64,000 nucleotides of DNA from contig VICG01000005.1 of NCBI GenBank assembly GCA_008692225.1, forward strand, positions 1,397,001 to 1,461,000, written 5' to 3'. The notes under the pieces are model-generated. The model saw only the letters and a list, made by a program, of their open reading frames with translations. It did not search any database and had not been told where the DNA came from. The stretch comes from Monilinia fructicola (Eukaryota > Ascomycota > Leotiomycetes > Helotiales > Sclerotiniaceae). The translations under genes and the position numbers were made by a program. Positions 47,301 through 59,522 of the stretch are shown in pieces. Position 1 is the stretch's first letter. Every line of letters starts with the position of its first letter.

Positions 47301-49709
47301 GAAGATCTAGGTAGATACGACTATAATCCAATCCACCACCAATCACCCAGCCCCTTCCCTCAAGTTAAACATGTACCTAGATTAGTCTCCATTCAGATTC
47401 CCGATCTCTCAAGATGTAGTTTGAAATTCCTGTTAGTTTGTAGATTCAGAGGGCAGAAACCATCAGGGTGATAAATAGCACCGATTTGTGCTAGTTAATC
47501 CATTGGTTCTCCTTGTGAGTTTTGGTTTTGAGAGATCGGAAGTTGGAGATTGAGCGGAGGTACGTGGGGGAGATGTTCAACTAAATGTTTGTTTGATGGT
47601 TTTACTCTGTTAGCCCTCAGGACTTTTTGCGTGGGAAGGGAATGGGGCAAGGCATGGCGGGGCGGGGAGAGTTCGAGAGCTAGTGATGGGATGAGGAGTA
47701 TGGAGTGTGATGTTCACTTTTAGTTGTTGGTTGTTGAGGGTTGAGAGTTGATTCTTTTATAGATTGCTAGTTTCTTAGTTCCAGAAAGTCATGTGTACTT
47801 ACACGTCCGGCCAATTTTGAATCTTCTTGATGCAATACCTTAGCTGTCATGATTTGATTAGTGGATGCAATGATATGACTTATGAAGGCTGCCATATCAT
47901 GGTTTTTTCGCATTATTAGCTCCGCCTCCAATTCCAAGCTATGAGTTAGTTTTAGACGTTGAGCTTTTTCTTCTTCCAGAGACAGAGGATAGGCGGAGAT
48001 AGACATCAGATGTCGTTCTTCGTTCACACTCCAAAGATAGGACACAAAGGACTGCATACTCTCAAATATGTGTATGTGAAGTTCAAGGTTTTGTCTTGAT
48101 ACGTTCGGAGGTTGCCATGTCCTTCATCACCGCCCTCGCATGACCACCACCACCGTTAGTCCACCAGTGGTCCCAAGCTCTCTCATTTGAAATATAAATG
48201 TAACGAGGCTTCAGGATTATCCAATCTCGTCCAGATTCCTAGCATGCATGAAGAGCACGGTGATAGTAGGTGAAACGCGATAAGATGAATGGAATGAAAT
48301 GAGATGATATGAGATGAGATGAGGGTTGAATATACATACTTATACAACTCGAATGAACACAGAGGCTGAGAGAAGCTTGACTCCAGGGCTAGTAGTAGTC
48401 GTCTTCGTTCATCATCGTCTCTAATTTGCTTTTCCTCTTATATTCTCCTTGAATTGAATCATTTGATAGCGAGAGCTGGAGAGAGCAACTAGTGCCGAAG
48501 ATGGTTCAATGGTTGTTATATGAATATCCATGGATCCATACAGTATACTATAACAAACTTTGGAGGGACACACTCACAGTTATATTATATCAATTATGGT
48601 TAGCAAGGAATGCTTTGTACTCCGTATGGAGGGATGATGTTGCTGTACTGTACTAGTAATTGCCAGGTGAGTTGAAGACTTGAAGTGAAGAGTGAAGAGT
48701 GAAGAGTGAAGAGTGAAGAGTGAAGAGTGAAGAGTGAAGAGTGAAGAGTGAAGAGTGAAGAGTGAAGAGTGAAGAGTGAAGAGTGAACAGCGATACCAAA
48801 TCAAAATCAGTTTGAGCATATACGGAGTACTCCGTAGACAAGAGATCCATGGATACTGTAGTACTAGTACAGTACAGTACTTGTATGGCTACGGAGGACG
48901 GAGTAGTGCAGTATGGATGCCCCCGCTTTGAGATAATTGCCTATTAAGGAAGGATGTTTGAAGCCCTGGAGTTGGAGTTTAGAACGATATAGAACTTGGG
49001 AAGGAACGACTAGTGCTCCATACTGAATCCCACTAGCAGGGATCCTTGACGTGGCTATCATTTAAAGTTTACCAATTGTCGGGTCGAACTACCACTCTTG
49101 TTACATTGTGCGGCGTCCTGTACTGAATAGACTTTCAATCACCTATCTTACTAAGCAGAGTGCAAGGATTTGTGTTACCGTAGTGATCTCGTGATCCTAG
49201 TCTTTCCAATTACTGTATCTGGATGATCATTGATATCGGATTCGGAATTCAGGATCTAGCCATAGAAGGTTAGCTCGTTGGTTCCATCCAGCCGTACTAT
49301 ACTGTATGTAGTATATTTGATTAATATAATATCCATTTCTCATTGGATGATATCTCTTGATATTTCTCCATCGGTTCAACTTTTTATTTACTGTCCTGTA
49401 ATATATTTATTCACCCCACTCACGTGTTCGGATTGCCCAGGTGGCATGAAAATCCAAGGATTCTATTTCATTACATAAAGATTTAAGAATTTCAATAAAA
49501 TTATAACTTGAACAACGTTTTAACTAATTAACTAATTAACTATATTTTATGATAATCAAGAGTTTATCTTTTAACACATCCTAGACTTTGATCCTTTCAA
49601 CCTTTCAACCTTTCAACCTCTCGGATGATTCGCATCCTTCTTCTTCTCTATTCTCTATCATTTCATCTCCTGTCCAAATGACTTGGATTGGTATCTACAA
49701 GTAACTAAG
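44351..49709. repeat. Repeat-rich region without recognisable genes
   Basis: Features seen: an 8-bp minisatellite (unit GGTAAATA, about 16 copies, 44824-44955); CTAC x8 at 45011-45044; a 7-bp minisatellite (unit GAAGAGT, about 15 copies, 48676-48786); a perfect 16-bp palindrome TACGGAGTACTCCGTA near 48821-48836. Open frames over the minisatellites are artefacts. The longest other frame, 45546-46127 (+), is charged then proline-rich and unrecognised. A minus frame at 47808-48057 is listed separately. Confidence 0.55.
47802..48057 (-). CDS. Possible first exon of an unidentified gene
   Basis: From ATG at 48057 a minus-strand frame encodes about 83 residues with helix-like, charged composition (YLWSVNEERHLMSISAYP, then EEEKAQRLKLTHSLELEAEL). 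It ends at a consensus splice donor (CGT|GTAAGT, 47802-47807 region). No clear second exon is found before about 47.7 kb. It resembles no family I know. It may be a real short-exon gene, a fragment or chance. Confidence 0.25.
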
Positions 49710-49904
49710 TACAGTCCCCTCCCCTGAATAAAGGGCAAAAATATGGGTATACCCACCAGTATTATATAAGTAATTCAGAGGTATTTTGGCCAATAGAATC
49801 TACTGGAATATTCTTCGATTGGCCTATGCGTCGTCGTCGCCAGCAAAATAAAAGATTGTGGGTATACCCATATTTTTGCCCTTTATTCAGGGGGGGGGAC
49901 TGTA
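49710..49904. mobile_element. MITE with 47-bp inverted ends, TA target
   Basis: 195 bp from TACAGTCCCC to GGGGACTGTA. The left end (49710-49756) and the reverse complement of the right end (49858-49904) agree almost completely, including CCTGAATAAAGGGCAAAAAT and GGGTATACCCAC. They differ mainly in one base of the C/G run. The centre is about 100 bp with no coding capacity. TA flanks fit a Tc1/mariner-mobilised miniature element. Composition is not AT-drifted, so it is recent or escaped RIP because of its size. Confidence 0.85.
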
Positions 49905-51107
49905 CAGAGCATATCCATATGACGATGGTCATGCAGATTCTTCTCTACAGTACTACTTCTTCATCTTCCCTTTAATTGGGCAATCAATATGTCTCAAGAT
50001 CCCCTTGTATGCCGGTAATTTATTTTCAATCTCAATTTCATATCCACAATATGGATCCTTCAACAATTCTTCGGCTTGAGCGACACTTTCAATCGAATAT
50101 GATTATATGAGGAACAGCAGGAGAGGAGAGTCTCAAAACTATCTATTAGATGACTTTAAGATTTGACCTTGCTGAACTTTGCTTAACTTCGCTATTGCCC
50201 CCGTCTATATGCGTGGTGCTTCTCCTTAATTGATCATCTTAAAGTTTTATGTAGGTCAAGTTGGAGATTTAAAAGTTAGGTAAAATGATAAGGAAGTTTG
50301 CAACTTCAATGCAAGACAGCGAGACAGCGAGATTTGCTTTCATTCCTCTTTCTTCCTTTATGTTTCACGGAGGAGACTTTTCCTCTCGTATCGTGAAGTT
50401 TTCCCAAGTGGGACATGTTTGATATCTATCATGGGGGCGCCAAGCATTACTGCAAGTATTGCATTCCACAAGTTCACAACACATCCACCTCGCTTTCTAG
50501 GAGGCTCATGATACCGCTGGAATAATGTAAGGGGAAAGCTTTAAGCCTTTAATACGTGGCAAGCTTTTCAAGTGATGGAGCCCTCGAGGAAATTTTAACC
50601 AATATCTCCGCACCGAAAGTTCGGAAGTTATACTTTTACCGGGCTGGAAGCATAAGTACAAACTTTATCAAAGTCTTGACTCGGCCATGTCTAGCTGATA
50701 TTTCTCGCGATACTTTTGAAATAAACGTTTTACGGGGTATTCTTACCGATATTCGATATAGGAGAGTTTCTTGGAAGCGAGGAACCCCCAAGTGGATATT
50801 TTTTGTCAAGGTTCATGTTCATACTTCTAGTACGCGCCCATGTCCAACAGCAAACCTTCTATGAAGAGATAGCGGTCCAATAATTGAGGGCAAATAAGTA
50901 CTCCATGATTTCCAACAATAGGATGAGACATATATCCTTTCGCTTTCTATACTACAATATTCAAGAGCTAAAACTTGAACCTTTCCATCAAAACAGTCGC
51001 TTCCAGAATCTAGTTCTATTTCCAAAGAGTAGGTCTGATTTATCACTTTGCACAATATATCCGGCTAATCCGGTACCAGACCTGACATTCACGATCAATA
51101 GCTTAAA
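49905..51107. other. Intergenic region, possible gene relic
   Basis: No sure gene. Plus-strand pieces at about 50560-51120 carry residues such as LEEILTNISAPKVRKLYFY and RFQNLVLFPKSRSDL, which vaguely suggest a leucine-rich F-box-like relic. The upstream piece opens with GTG and stops intervene, so I do not call it. Confidence 0.35.
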
Positions 51108-51308
51108 ATGCAGTTCCTAAGCATCACTTCAAACTCTCTTCGAGTCATCTTTACCATCGCTCTCCTCTCTCTCATCACACCTGCAATGTCACTTTCTCAC
51201 GTCGTCAACTATCCCGTCTCTGGTCCTAGACCTCAATCACTGGCCGATCAGTTCGCCCATGCCGAGGCAGGTTCCTCGTCTCCTGGGGTTCATGCCGAGT
51301 TACAGTAA
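51108..51308 (+). CDS. Possible small secreted protein, 66 residues
   Basis: The frame opens with ATG and begins with a plausible signal peptide: a short polar start, then a hydrophobic core VIFTIALLSLITPA, with cleavage likely after Ala-Met-Ser or nearby. The mature part would be about 38 residues (SHVVNYPVSGPRPQSLADQF...) without cysteine. No family recognised. It could be a small secreted effector-like or peptide gene, or chance. Only the signal-peptide-like composition and the ATG support it. Confidence 0.38.
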   Translation: MQFLSITSNSLRVIFTIALLSLITPAMSLSHVVNYPVSGPRPQSLADQFAHAEAGSSSPGVHAELQ

Positions 51309-53769
51309 AGGGATCAAGTGGCTTATTGAATGTTGGAGTTTTACGTTATAATTTGGGGTTAGGGCTTATGTTTACTTGACGGATTGTCATGCTGGAGTAT
51401 GGGATGGGATGGGATGGGAGTATCCTGGTTGGAATTAGGGAGTTGGGAGAGTTATTGCATCCTGATTTGAGAGGAGTGAAGAGAATACTTGTGCGACCAT
51501 GTGGAGTGCAAATGGCGTCACAATGGCCGGGATTATTTCACCAGTACAGCATACCTATTGAAGGATGGCCTCTGGACAGCCGCTCTATCACATACATTCT
51601 GGAAACATAAATGTACAGGAAGGATACAAAAAGCGGCCGATAACTTCTATCTGGGGGGAGATTTGATCCCTGAGCGCGAGGAAAGATATCCAGAGGGTAG
51701 CTGATGGAAATGGTGGGTCTCACATGAATCTCAGTCTCTGATCGATTCATCATGCTTGTATTCATACCACCACAAGGATCAAACGCGATATACATCGTTG
51801 GAGTTCATATAGCAAGGTGCTTACTTGGAGTTGCATGGAGCAGAGTTCATACGTTCAAAATACCCACAATTATTCATATGTCATCAGTCAATTACCCATA
51901 CAGTTGTGGAGTGCTGGATCCTGTAGATCTTTTGTCATCACGTGTGTGGAAGGAGAAGACTTCATGGTGGGGTGTCCTAATCGGTGAAAATCTCTTGGAA
52001 ACTTTGAGTACTTTTGATGGTTTTGGTTCAAGTAGAATCAACTACTTTTTCGCCCACACCATCGTGTTTTCACCGTGCAAAGCCTTAACTATGATTATAC
52101 GGTGCCTCTTATTTGATTAAACACCTACAATAAGTTGTCTCTACCCCTTCTTCACCTACAGTACCCGAAAAACACTCCAAACTTACAACGCCAATCACCA
52201 GCACCCTGAAAGCCAGCCATCTGCATAATCACTCCAAAATCCCACGCTATAGGTGGGGATTGGTTTTCACGGGTCCTCTATCTCATTGTAGCTAAAATGT
52301 ATGATTGCAATTCCTGCATTCATCAAACCTTTCTCAAATTCTTCTTTTTTTGAATGGAGGCTATCTATCTACAAACGTGCCCAAGTAGAGATCAAACAGC
52401 ACTTTGCTGCAAGATCTCAAACCCGCGTGATCTCAACTCTATTAATATGAGTGGAGGTGTACATCACCATCCAGCAAATGTCTTGACTCTTGAATTATAG
52501 TGATGATGGCGATGATGATGATAACGATGACAAGTAAATCAACTTCCAATATATATATATATACATAAAGCCTCACAAACAAAACAATAGACAATTCTTC
52601 ACTCACTCATTCAACCACAAGTTGGATAAAGTAAGAATCCCTACCACGACTCTCCAGACCACATGCAGATTCGAATCCGGAGACCTTAAACCCAGCCTAG
52701 AATTCCTATCCCGCTTCCGCATTCTCGACTTGGCAAATCATAGCAGGCGGAGCTCTATATTATATTTATGTATGTATATATAAATATACATGCATAACCA
52801 ACCAAGCGACAATCAACCAACCAATCAACCAACCAAACCTCCCTCTCCCGAAACCCCATCCCTAATCCATACATACCCTACGTATTAAATCGATCTTTTT
52901 CTGCGGAACCTTGAAAATCGATTAGTACCTAAACGTTTGCTTATTTATAGATAAAATAACGTATTGTGCGTTTGTATACCGTCATTCTCTTCGGGTTGCA
53001 CTTGGGGTGGGGATGCGTTTGTTTTGTTTTGTATCATATCATATCATATCATATCATATCATTTACTCCGTGAACAAAGAGAGAGCACTACAAGAGAGGT
53101 TCATTGCCGCCATATCGATTTTCGCGAGAGCGACACTCGAATCGGGTTCGTGTTTTCCTTTTCGGCGAAGAAGATGTTTGCTCGCTCCTCTTTCGTTTTA
53201 TTTTTTCGTTGGGGTAGGGCGCGGAGGGAAGAGGGAAGAGGGAAGAGGGAAGAGGGGGCTTTCTGCTTTGAGCGGTTGGTAGGTACGGTACGGTATGGTA
53301 CGGTACGGTATGGTACGGTACGGTATTCTTCATCTAGTTGTTTATAGGGGTATGGAACATCGTTTGATCGAACGCGGATGTGCAAGGTTAGCTTTTACAT
53401 CATTGATTGTTTATCGTTTATCATCTATCATTTATCATCTATCATCCATCATTAGCAGACCAATAGCATATCATAAAGCGAAACAATATATATACTAATT
53501 AGGCATATATATACCATAACCACCACCAATACACCATCCCAATCCATCCATCCCCCCATCCCCTTACACCTCGACCCGGGCCTCTTGCAATGTTCCAAAA
53601 AAAAAAAAAAAAATTCATCAATCACCCCTAAATACAAAATCCTAGTATTTAGAACTCCCCGAGATTATCGTCGACCGTAACATTTGCATCTGCATTTGCA
53701 TCAACTCAACATCCAATCCAAGAGCTCCGAGCTCCGAACTCCGAACTTCGAACTTCGAATTCCCGTCCA

Positions 53770-53800
<31 letters not shown>

Positions 53801-54498
53801 CATCGCTTTGTTTGCTGGGGGAGCTTGTTGATTTTGGGTATTGGTATTGGTCTTACATGGATGTGAATATGGATGTAGATGTGGATGTGGATGTGGATGT
53901 GGATATGGATATCCAGCAGACACTTCTTTGTTTATTCGAGATTTGTGAATGAGGGCTTTTGTGGGGTTTTGGGGGATGGTTTGAGGATGGTTTGAGGGAG
54001 ATGATGGATGGGTTTGTGGGGGGTGTGAGGAGATGGGTTCGTGGGCAGGAAGGGAGGAGAGGGAAGGGAAGGAGAGGGATCTCTCGCGTGGAGATCTGAG
54101 GTGGAGGCGTGGGGATACTGTACTGTATTTGAGGGTTAGGGGTATGAGTTTGCAAGATGTGTAAAAAATGGATGTGGCATGATGAGGCGATATGGAGGAG
54201 CGGGGAAAGGTTTGTGGAGGGAGATGATATTTGGTTGAATAATCATATATAATCATCTCAAGTATCTAATATTAAGAATCCATGTATCCCGCGCCGTGAA
54301 CAGCATACGCTAAACTGATTCGCACGTAAACTAACTTTGAAATAGACTAACATCCCAACCCAACAAAGTAGTAATCTTACAAATAATCCCGATCTAGGAC
54401 TAAACTTTCATTAGATGTCCAGCGCACCATGAAAGAATCACTTAAAAATTATCCTCCTCGTCCTACCCAAACACTTAAAATCTCTCCACTCCATCACC
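51309..54498. repeat. Intergenic repeats downstream of the ABC transporter
   Basis: No gene is recognised; frames at 51389-52120 have no motif. Repeats: ATATC at 53031-53062, GAAGAGG at 53226-53254, GGTACGGTAT-type at 53281-53326, ATCTATC/ATC at about 53400-53450, an A17 run at 53597-53613, TATC x8 at 53769-53801 and GATGTG at about 53868-53910. Confidence 0.55.
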
Positions 54499-57400
54499 CT
54501 ACTGATCACCCTTCGCAAGTGGCGCCTCCATCTTCGCCTTCGTATTCCTCGTCTTATCAGCCTTCGAATCCTTCTTAAATAGGGCACCCAAAAATCTCAA
54601 TCGTTCCTTGAAGCTCTTTCCACTACTCTTTCTCACCCGAATCAGATAATATAATAACACTGCCATGAAGATATTAAAGACAATATACGCAAACATAATG
54701 CCGTAATCTCTCCAGCGAGTGCTGTAGCTGATAGCTACCGAAGACAGGAATTGGTCGGCGTTGGATGAAGAACAGTATTGGCAATCGGACATGGCGTCGG
54801 GGTTGTAGATGGATCCTCCGGCTGTGGTGGCATAGGATTGCAGGTAAGTGCGGCAGCTGTCGCCTGCGGGTGGCTGCATGATGGCGAGTTCGTTGGTGGA
54901 GCAGGTTACTTTGCGGCCGGAGAGACCGGTTGATGCGATTGCTGAGACGAGATCTGAGATTGTTTGTTAGTTTGTCGGATATCGGTTGGTATCTGGAGAA
55001 TTGGAAACTTACAAGTCAGGGGCGAGACGCGATACATGAAGATCCAGAAACCGGGTAGCGCTTGTGGAGGTTGGAAGACTCCGTTAAAAGTAAGGGTGAG
55101 TGAGAACATTAGTGTGGCAATGTTACCGGCAGTTTCGGCGTCAGGAAGAGCGGAGATGAGCATATGTGCGAACGTACTAGCGAAGACGAAGAATTGAACT
55201 AGGAGGAGAAGAATGAGGCCTTGACGGCCGGATGCTGGGATCCCGTTGTTTGTGTAAATTGGATAGAAGTAGGATCCGAATACCATGATGCCAAGAAGAA
55301 TTTGATATGGAATTTCGACGGCGATGTTAGCAATGATGAAAGCTTTCCAGCTGTAGGCTTTTGATGGTCTTTCCCGAACCTCATAAAGATCTCTTTGGAG
55401 GATGAATCTAGGCATTATCTGTTGTACGAGGGTTGTGAAGATAGTCGTGATCATGAAGATGGAGAAAATAACGTCTTGAAGACCCTGTTGAGATGCATCG
55501 GCATGGAAGAATGAGAATCCGATGAAGAGGGCGGATGCAACACCAAGAATAAGTTTGGAATATACATAACCCGGTGTGCGCCAATATTGTTGGAATACAC
55601 GTTTCAAGACCTCCATAAGCTGAATGCGGAATGGCATAGCGAATTCACTGTGGGAAGTGTCATCCTCACCAGATGGTTGACGACCCATTTCTTGTTGAAT
55701 GCGTGAAATTTCTGTTTGAACATCCTTGGATTCTTCACTTTCTTTCCATACTTGATGCCTAAATTCCAGTTAGTTTTGAATATAACATCAAATGGAATGG
55801 ATTCTTACCAATCTTGAGTCGATTTGCCTTGTGCTCCGGCTCCAACCATAGTTAGCATATACTCTGCAGGATTCTCATCCTCTCCACATTTTTCCGCGCC
55901 ATGCGACTCGAAATACTTAAGTAAGGTCTCGGAATTTTGACCAATGTCTCCAAAATAGACAGTCTTCCCCCCTTTTGCTAAGAATAGCAACCGATCAAAT
56001 TCTTGGAATAGAATAGCACTGGGTTGATGGATAGTGGCCAAAACTGCTTGGCCATTATCGGCAAGCTTTCTCAAAAAAGATACGATTGCCCATGAAGATT
56101 GTGAATCCAAACCTGAAGTAGGCTCATCCAAGAAGAGTAGAAGTGCAGGTTTAGCAGCTAACTCGACACCGATGGTCAATAGCTTTCGTTGTTCTACATT
56201 CAATCCCTCCCCTGGCACACCAACGACTGCTTCTGAGAAGGCTTCCATGTTCAACATCTTGATGACCTCTTCGACAAAATCGTACTTTTCTTTCTTGGAA
56301 ACAGTTCTAGGTTGGCGCAGCATAGCTGAGAATCGAAGAGCTTCTCTAACAGTGGTAGTTTCGAGATGCAAATCCTGCTGTTGAACGTATCCAGTTTTTC
56401 TCTGAAACGATTCGTCAAGGGGTTTTCCACTGACCAACATATCACCAGTAATGACGCCCATAGATACTCTTTGTGCTAGGACATCAAGTAAAGTTGTTTT
56501 TCCTGCACCAGAAACACCCATCAAGGCTGTTAACGTCCCAGGTTTTACCCAGCCGGATACATTGTCGAGAAGTCTGCGAGGTTCATTCTTAATCTTGATG
56601 TCATAACAAACGTTTTGCCAAGTGAATACGTCAGTTTGAGGTGCTAATGCCTGGACATTGTCATTTTCTTGTTGGCCAGCGTTGTTCTTGGCACCTCCAC
56701 CAGTCCCGACATGTGCTTCTTCGTCGTTCTTTGCAGCACGCTCGGCAGCTAGTAAATCTTCTGGAACGTGCCCACGACGGAAGACCAAAACTTCAGCTTT
56801 GCTATCTGTAGAAGCATTCAATTCAGTTGCAAGAAGATAGAAAGCCAAGAAGAAAATCATGAATGCAAACAGAAAGCCTAGGTTACGCCAGATGTGGGAA
56901 TAGGAGTATTGAAACTGTGCTTGCAGATAATCGTCGCCACTGACAGTATTGGAACCTACAGCAGCTCCGGCCACAGCACACACAAAGTTATTTCCAGATT
57001 GAACATAGCCAGGTCCTGTAGGTACCAATGTCGAGCAGGCGAATCGCTTTCCATGTAATTCGTTGACAAACAAAGCCTCGAATGCATATGCAACTGGATT
57101 GATCCACGAAATCCATTTGAACCAGGGATGCATTAGTGGTCTAGGAATGACGAAGCCAGTGTAAATCACAATGGCAAGAGTAATCACACCTGCGATAGCC
57201 AGGGCTTGGGAGATCGTTTTAGTCGCTGCTGCAATACTGCGGTATATTTGGCTCATCTAGAATAACTGTTAGACCAAGATAATGAGCCACCAAAAGGAAA
57301 TACTTACAGTCAGAATCGCGACAAAATTGAACAGGAAGAAGACGAAAAATGCGCCCGCTTCTCTTTTCAGACCCGAGAGAAAGTATAAGATAATGTTGAA

Positions 57401-59522
57401 ACAGGTCGCGATCGCGAACTTCACCGGTATATCGACGACAACACCAGCCAAGGCTTCGGTGAAAGGATGATAGAATGCATAAGATGCCTGCTTTTCGACT
57501 ATTGGTCTTTGGGAGTAAAGAGTATTGATCTCTGATATAGCGATCAAGGCGTTGAGTAATACAGCAAAGAAAAGAACACCCCCTTTTTGGAAAAAACTTG
57601 ATGTATTATCTGGGGTATTGTAGAAGATAGAACCAATGATCAAAGCCATAGCAATCTGACCTATTATCGTGGTGACAGTAGAGGTTTTATCGTTCCATAA
57701 TCGTTGAACTGCTCGTTTTGCACAATATTTTGTCTGCATAATCATGCTGACTGTGTATGGGGACTCGGGTCGTAGGTGGTTTGCTTGCATGCCTTTTCGG
57801 CTTGCTTTGAATTGATCTAATGTTTTGCCGCCCATTGGAAATTCTTCCTCGTGTAGCTTCATTTCATTCATCATTCTCTTGTATATCGCCGAATCTTTGA
57901 AGTATTTCTCAAATTCCTCGGGAGTCCTAGGAACCTTGTTTTCAAATCCTGGTCGGACAGTTCGCTCTGAAGTATTAGTGATTGAGGTTAAAAAATCACC
58001 TGTGGTTTGTCGGCTTCATTCAGTCAGCATTATCCAGCGGAGTCCACAAATCTATGGTATTTCGTCTTCAGGTTTGTGAACTTACCTGGGACATTCCCAC
58101 CCCATATCCACAAAGTATTGTTTGGCTAGATCACATGGACCGAAGTAGATTTGACGACCTTCGTAAAGTACAACAGCCTTGTCGAACTGATCATAAATCT
58201 GTTGACTGGCTTGATATATTGCAACCAAGTGACATGAACCGCAAAGATTGGCGGTCATTCGTAAAGATTTTGTAAACTAATTCTTACGTGAGCGATGTTG
58301 TTTAGTGTAGTATGAAGATTTTCTTACCTCCAAAGCAGTTGCAGCATCCAAACCACGTGTAGAGTTATCCCATGAAGCAATAGGCGATCCAGCCAAGGCC
58401 ATCTCAGCAATACTGACACGTTTTCTCTCTCCTCCAGAGACACCTCGCACAAAATCATTGCCGACTTTAGTGTTGTACGTATGGGATAGTCCGAAGACAG
58501 CCATAACGACCCTGGTCACATGCTTTGCCCAAGTCTCTCGAGTCGTTCCATCAACAAGTCTTTGCTGAGGTGTTCGCACACTTGCAGCGAATTCTAAGGT
58601 TTCTCCAACAGTCAAATGAGGGAAATGTTTATCGACCTCTTGATTGTACACAATTTCTCCTCTAAATTGTTTGAGCATTTGCTTTTGTGTGATGCCTATA
58701 ATCGTCAGCATTTCTCAAGATGATACAATGGACATTTGACAAACCGTTATAATGAATATCTGATTGAGGCTTCATATCCAACCCATAAAGCTCTCCCATC
58801 AAAGACTTAAGGAAAGTGGAACAACCAGAACCAGGCCTTCCGAGAACAATCAACATCTCCCCCGATTTCAAAACACCATTAAAATCATTCAAGATAGTCT
58901 TTTCTGGGCCTTTCCCTACAAACTCTCGAAATCGTAAAGGTGCCATTAACAGCGAGCCGACAGTTTTCTGTACATTTATGGCTGATCCAGAACCACATAC
59001 TTTGAGGTTCTTGAATACAATTCCGGCACGTCTTTGGATCACTTGCTTCTCGTCCACTAGTCTCATCATCCTATAAATTCCTTAGCGTTTATCCAAAACA
59101 TTTCATGACCATGATGGAGCGTACATCTTGGTCCATCTTATAACATCAAAATCTGGGGAGTTGGGGTCCAAGGTTGAATCCCCTAACTTGACTCCGGTCA
59201 AGGTATGCTGCTTTTCCAGTTCATCATTTTCACCGGTAGCATTGGTAAAAGTTCTTCCTAACTGAGAACCTCCAAAGCTAGTAGCTATTCTTTGTAGTTC
59301 TTGTCGATCCCCTGCCGTTATCTCTTCGAACTCTTTCTCTCTTGCAGTTTCATTGGTTCGACTGGGCAGTAAAGAGGGAACGAAATCTTCAGAGCTATCT
59401 GAGGTAGATGACACTGATTGTACAACCTCATCGTGGGGCTGGGATGATAATTCAGGATTGAGGATATTATCTGATCTTTCCGGAAAATAATCATTTCGTT
59501 CAGGATCAAAAGTAGAAGCCAT
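54499..59522 (-). CDS. PDR/ABCG full-size ABC transporter
   Basis: An ATP-driven plasma-membrane efflux pump for toxicants (azoles, plant defence compounds in relatives). Eight exons on the minus strand: 59125-59522, 58745-59070, 58328-58695, 58086-58276, 57308-58013, 55809-57256, 55013-55758 and 54499-54953. All join in frame to 1545 residues, the usual PDR size, with introns of 49-72 nt. Order is NBD1-TMD1-NBD2-TMD2. NBD1: [14 protein letters not shown] (Cys in place of Lys in Walker A, the PDR hallmark), signature [13 protein letters not shown], degenerate Walker [19 protein letters not shown]2: canonical [16 protein letters not shown], a degenerate signature [15 protein letters not shown], and [18 protein letters not shown]. 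Membrane loops include a Cys-rich extracellular stretch (SDCQYCSS). It is close in type to BcatrD/PMR1/CDR-like pumps, but I cannot name the orthologue. No frame errors. Confidence 0.95.

Noticed and set aside
48580..48850. Tandem 7-bp array with regular spacing, and LFTLHSS-repeat frames
   Set aside because: Direct tandem repeat without spacers; not a CRISPR array (eukaryotic DNA) and not a gene.
50556..51120. F-box/LRR-like plus-strand pieces
   Set aside because: No ATG, frame breaks, and similarity only impressionistic.
53281..53326. GGTACGGTAT repeats as a regulatory array
   Set aside because: Ordinary microsatellite far from any start codon.
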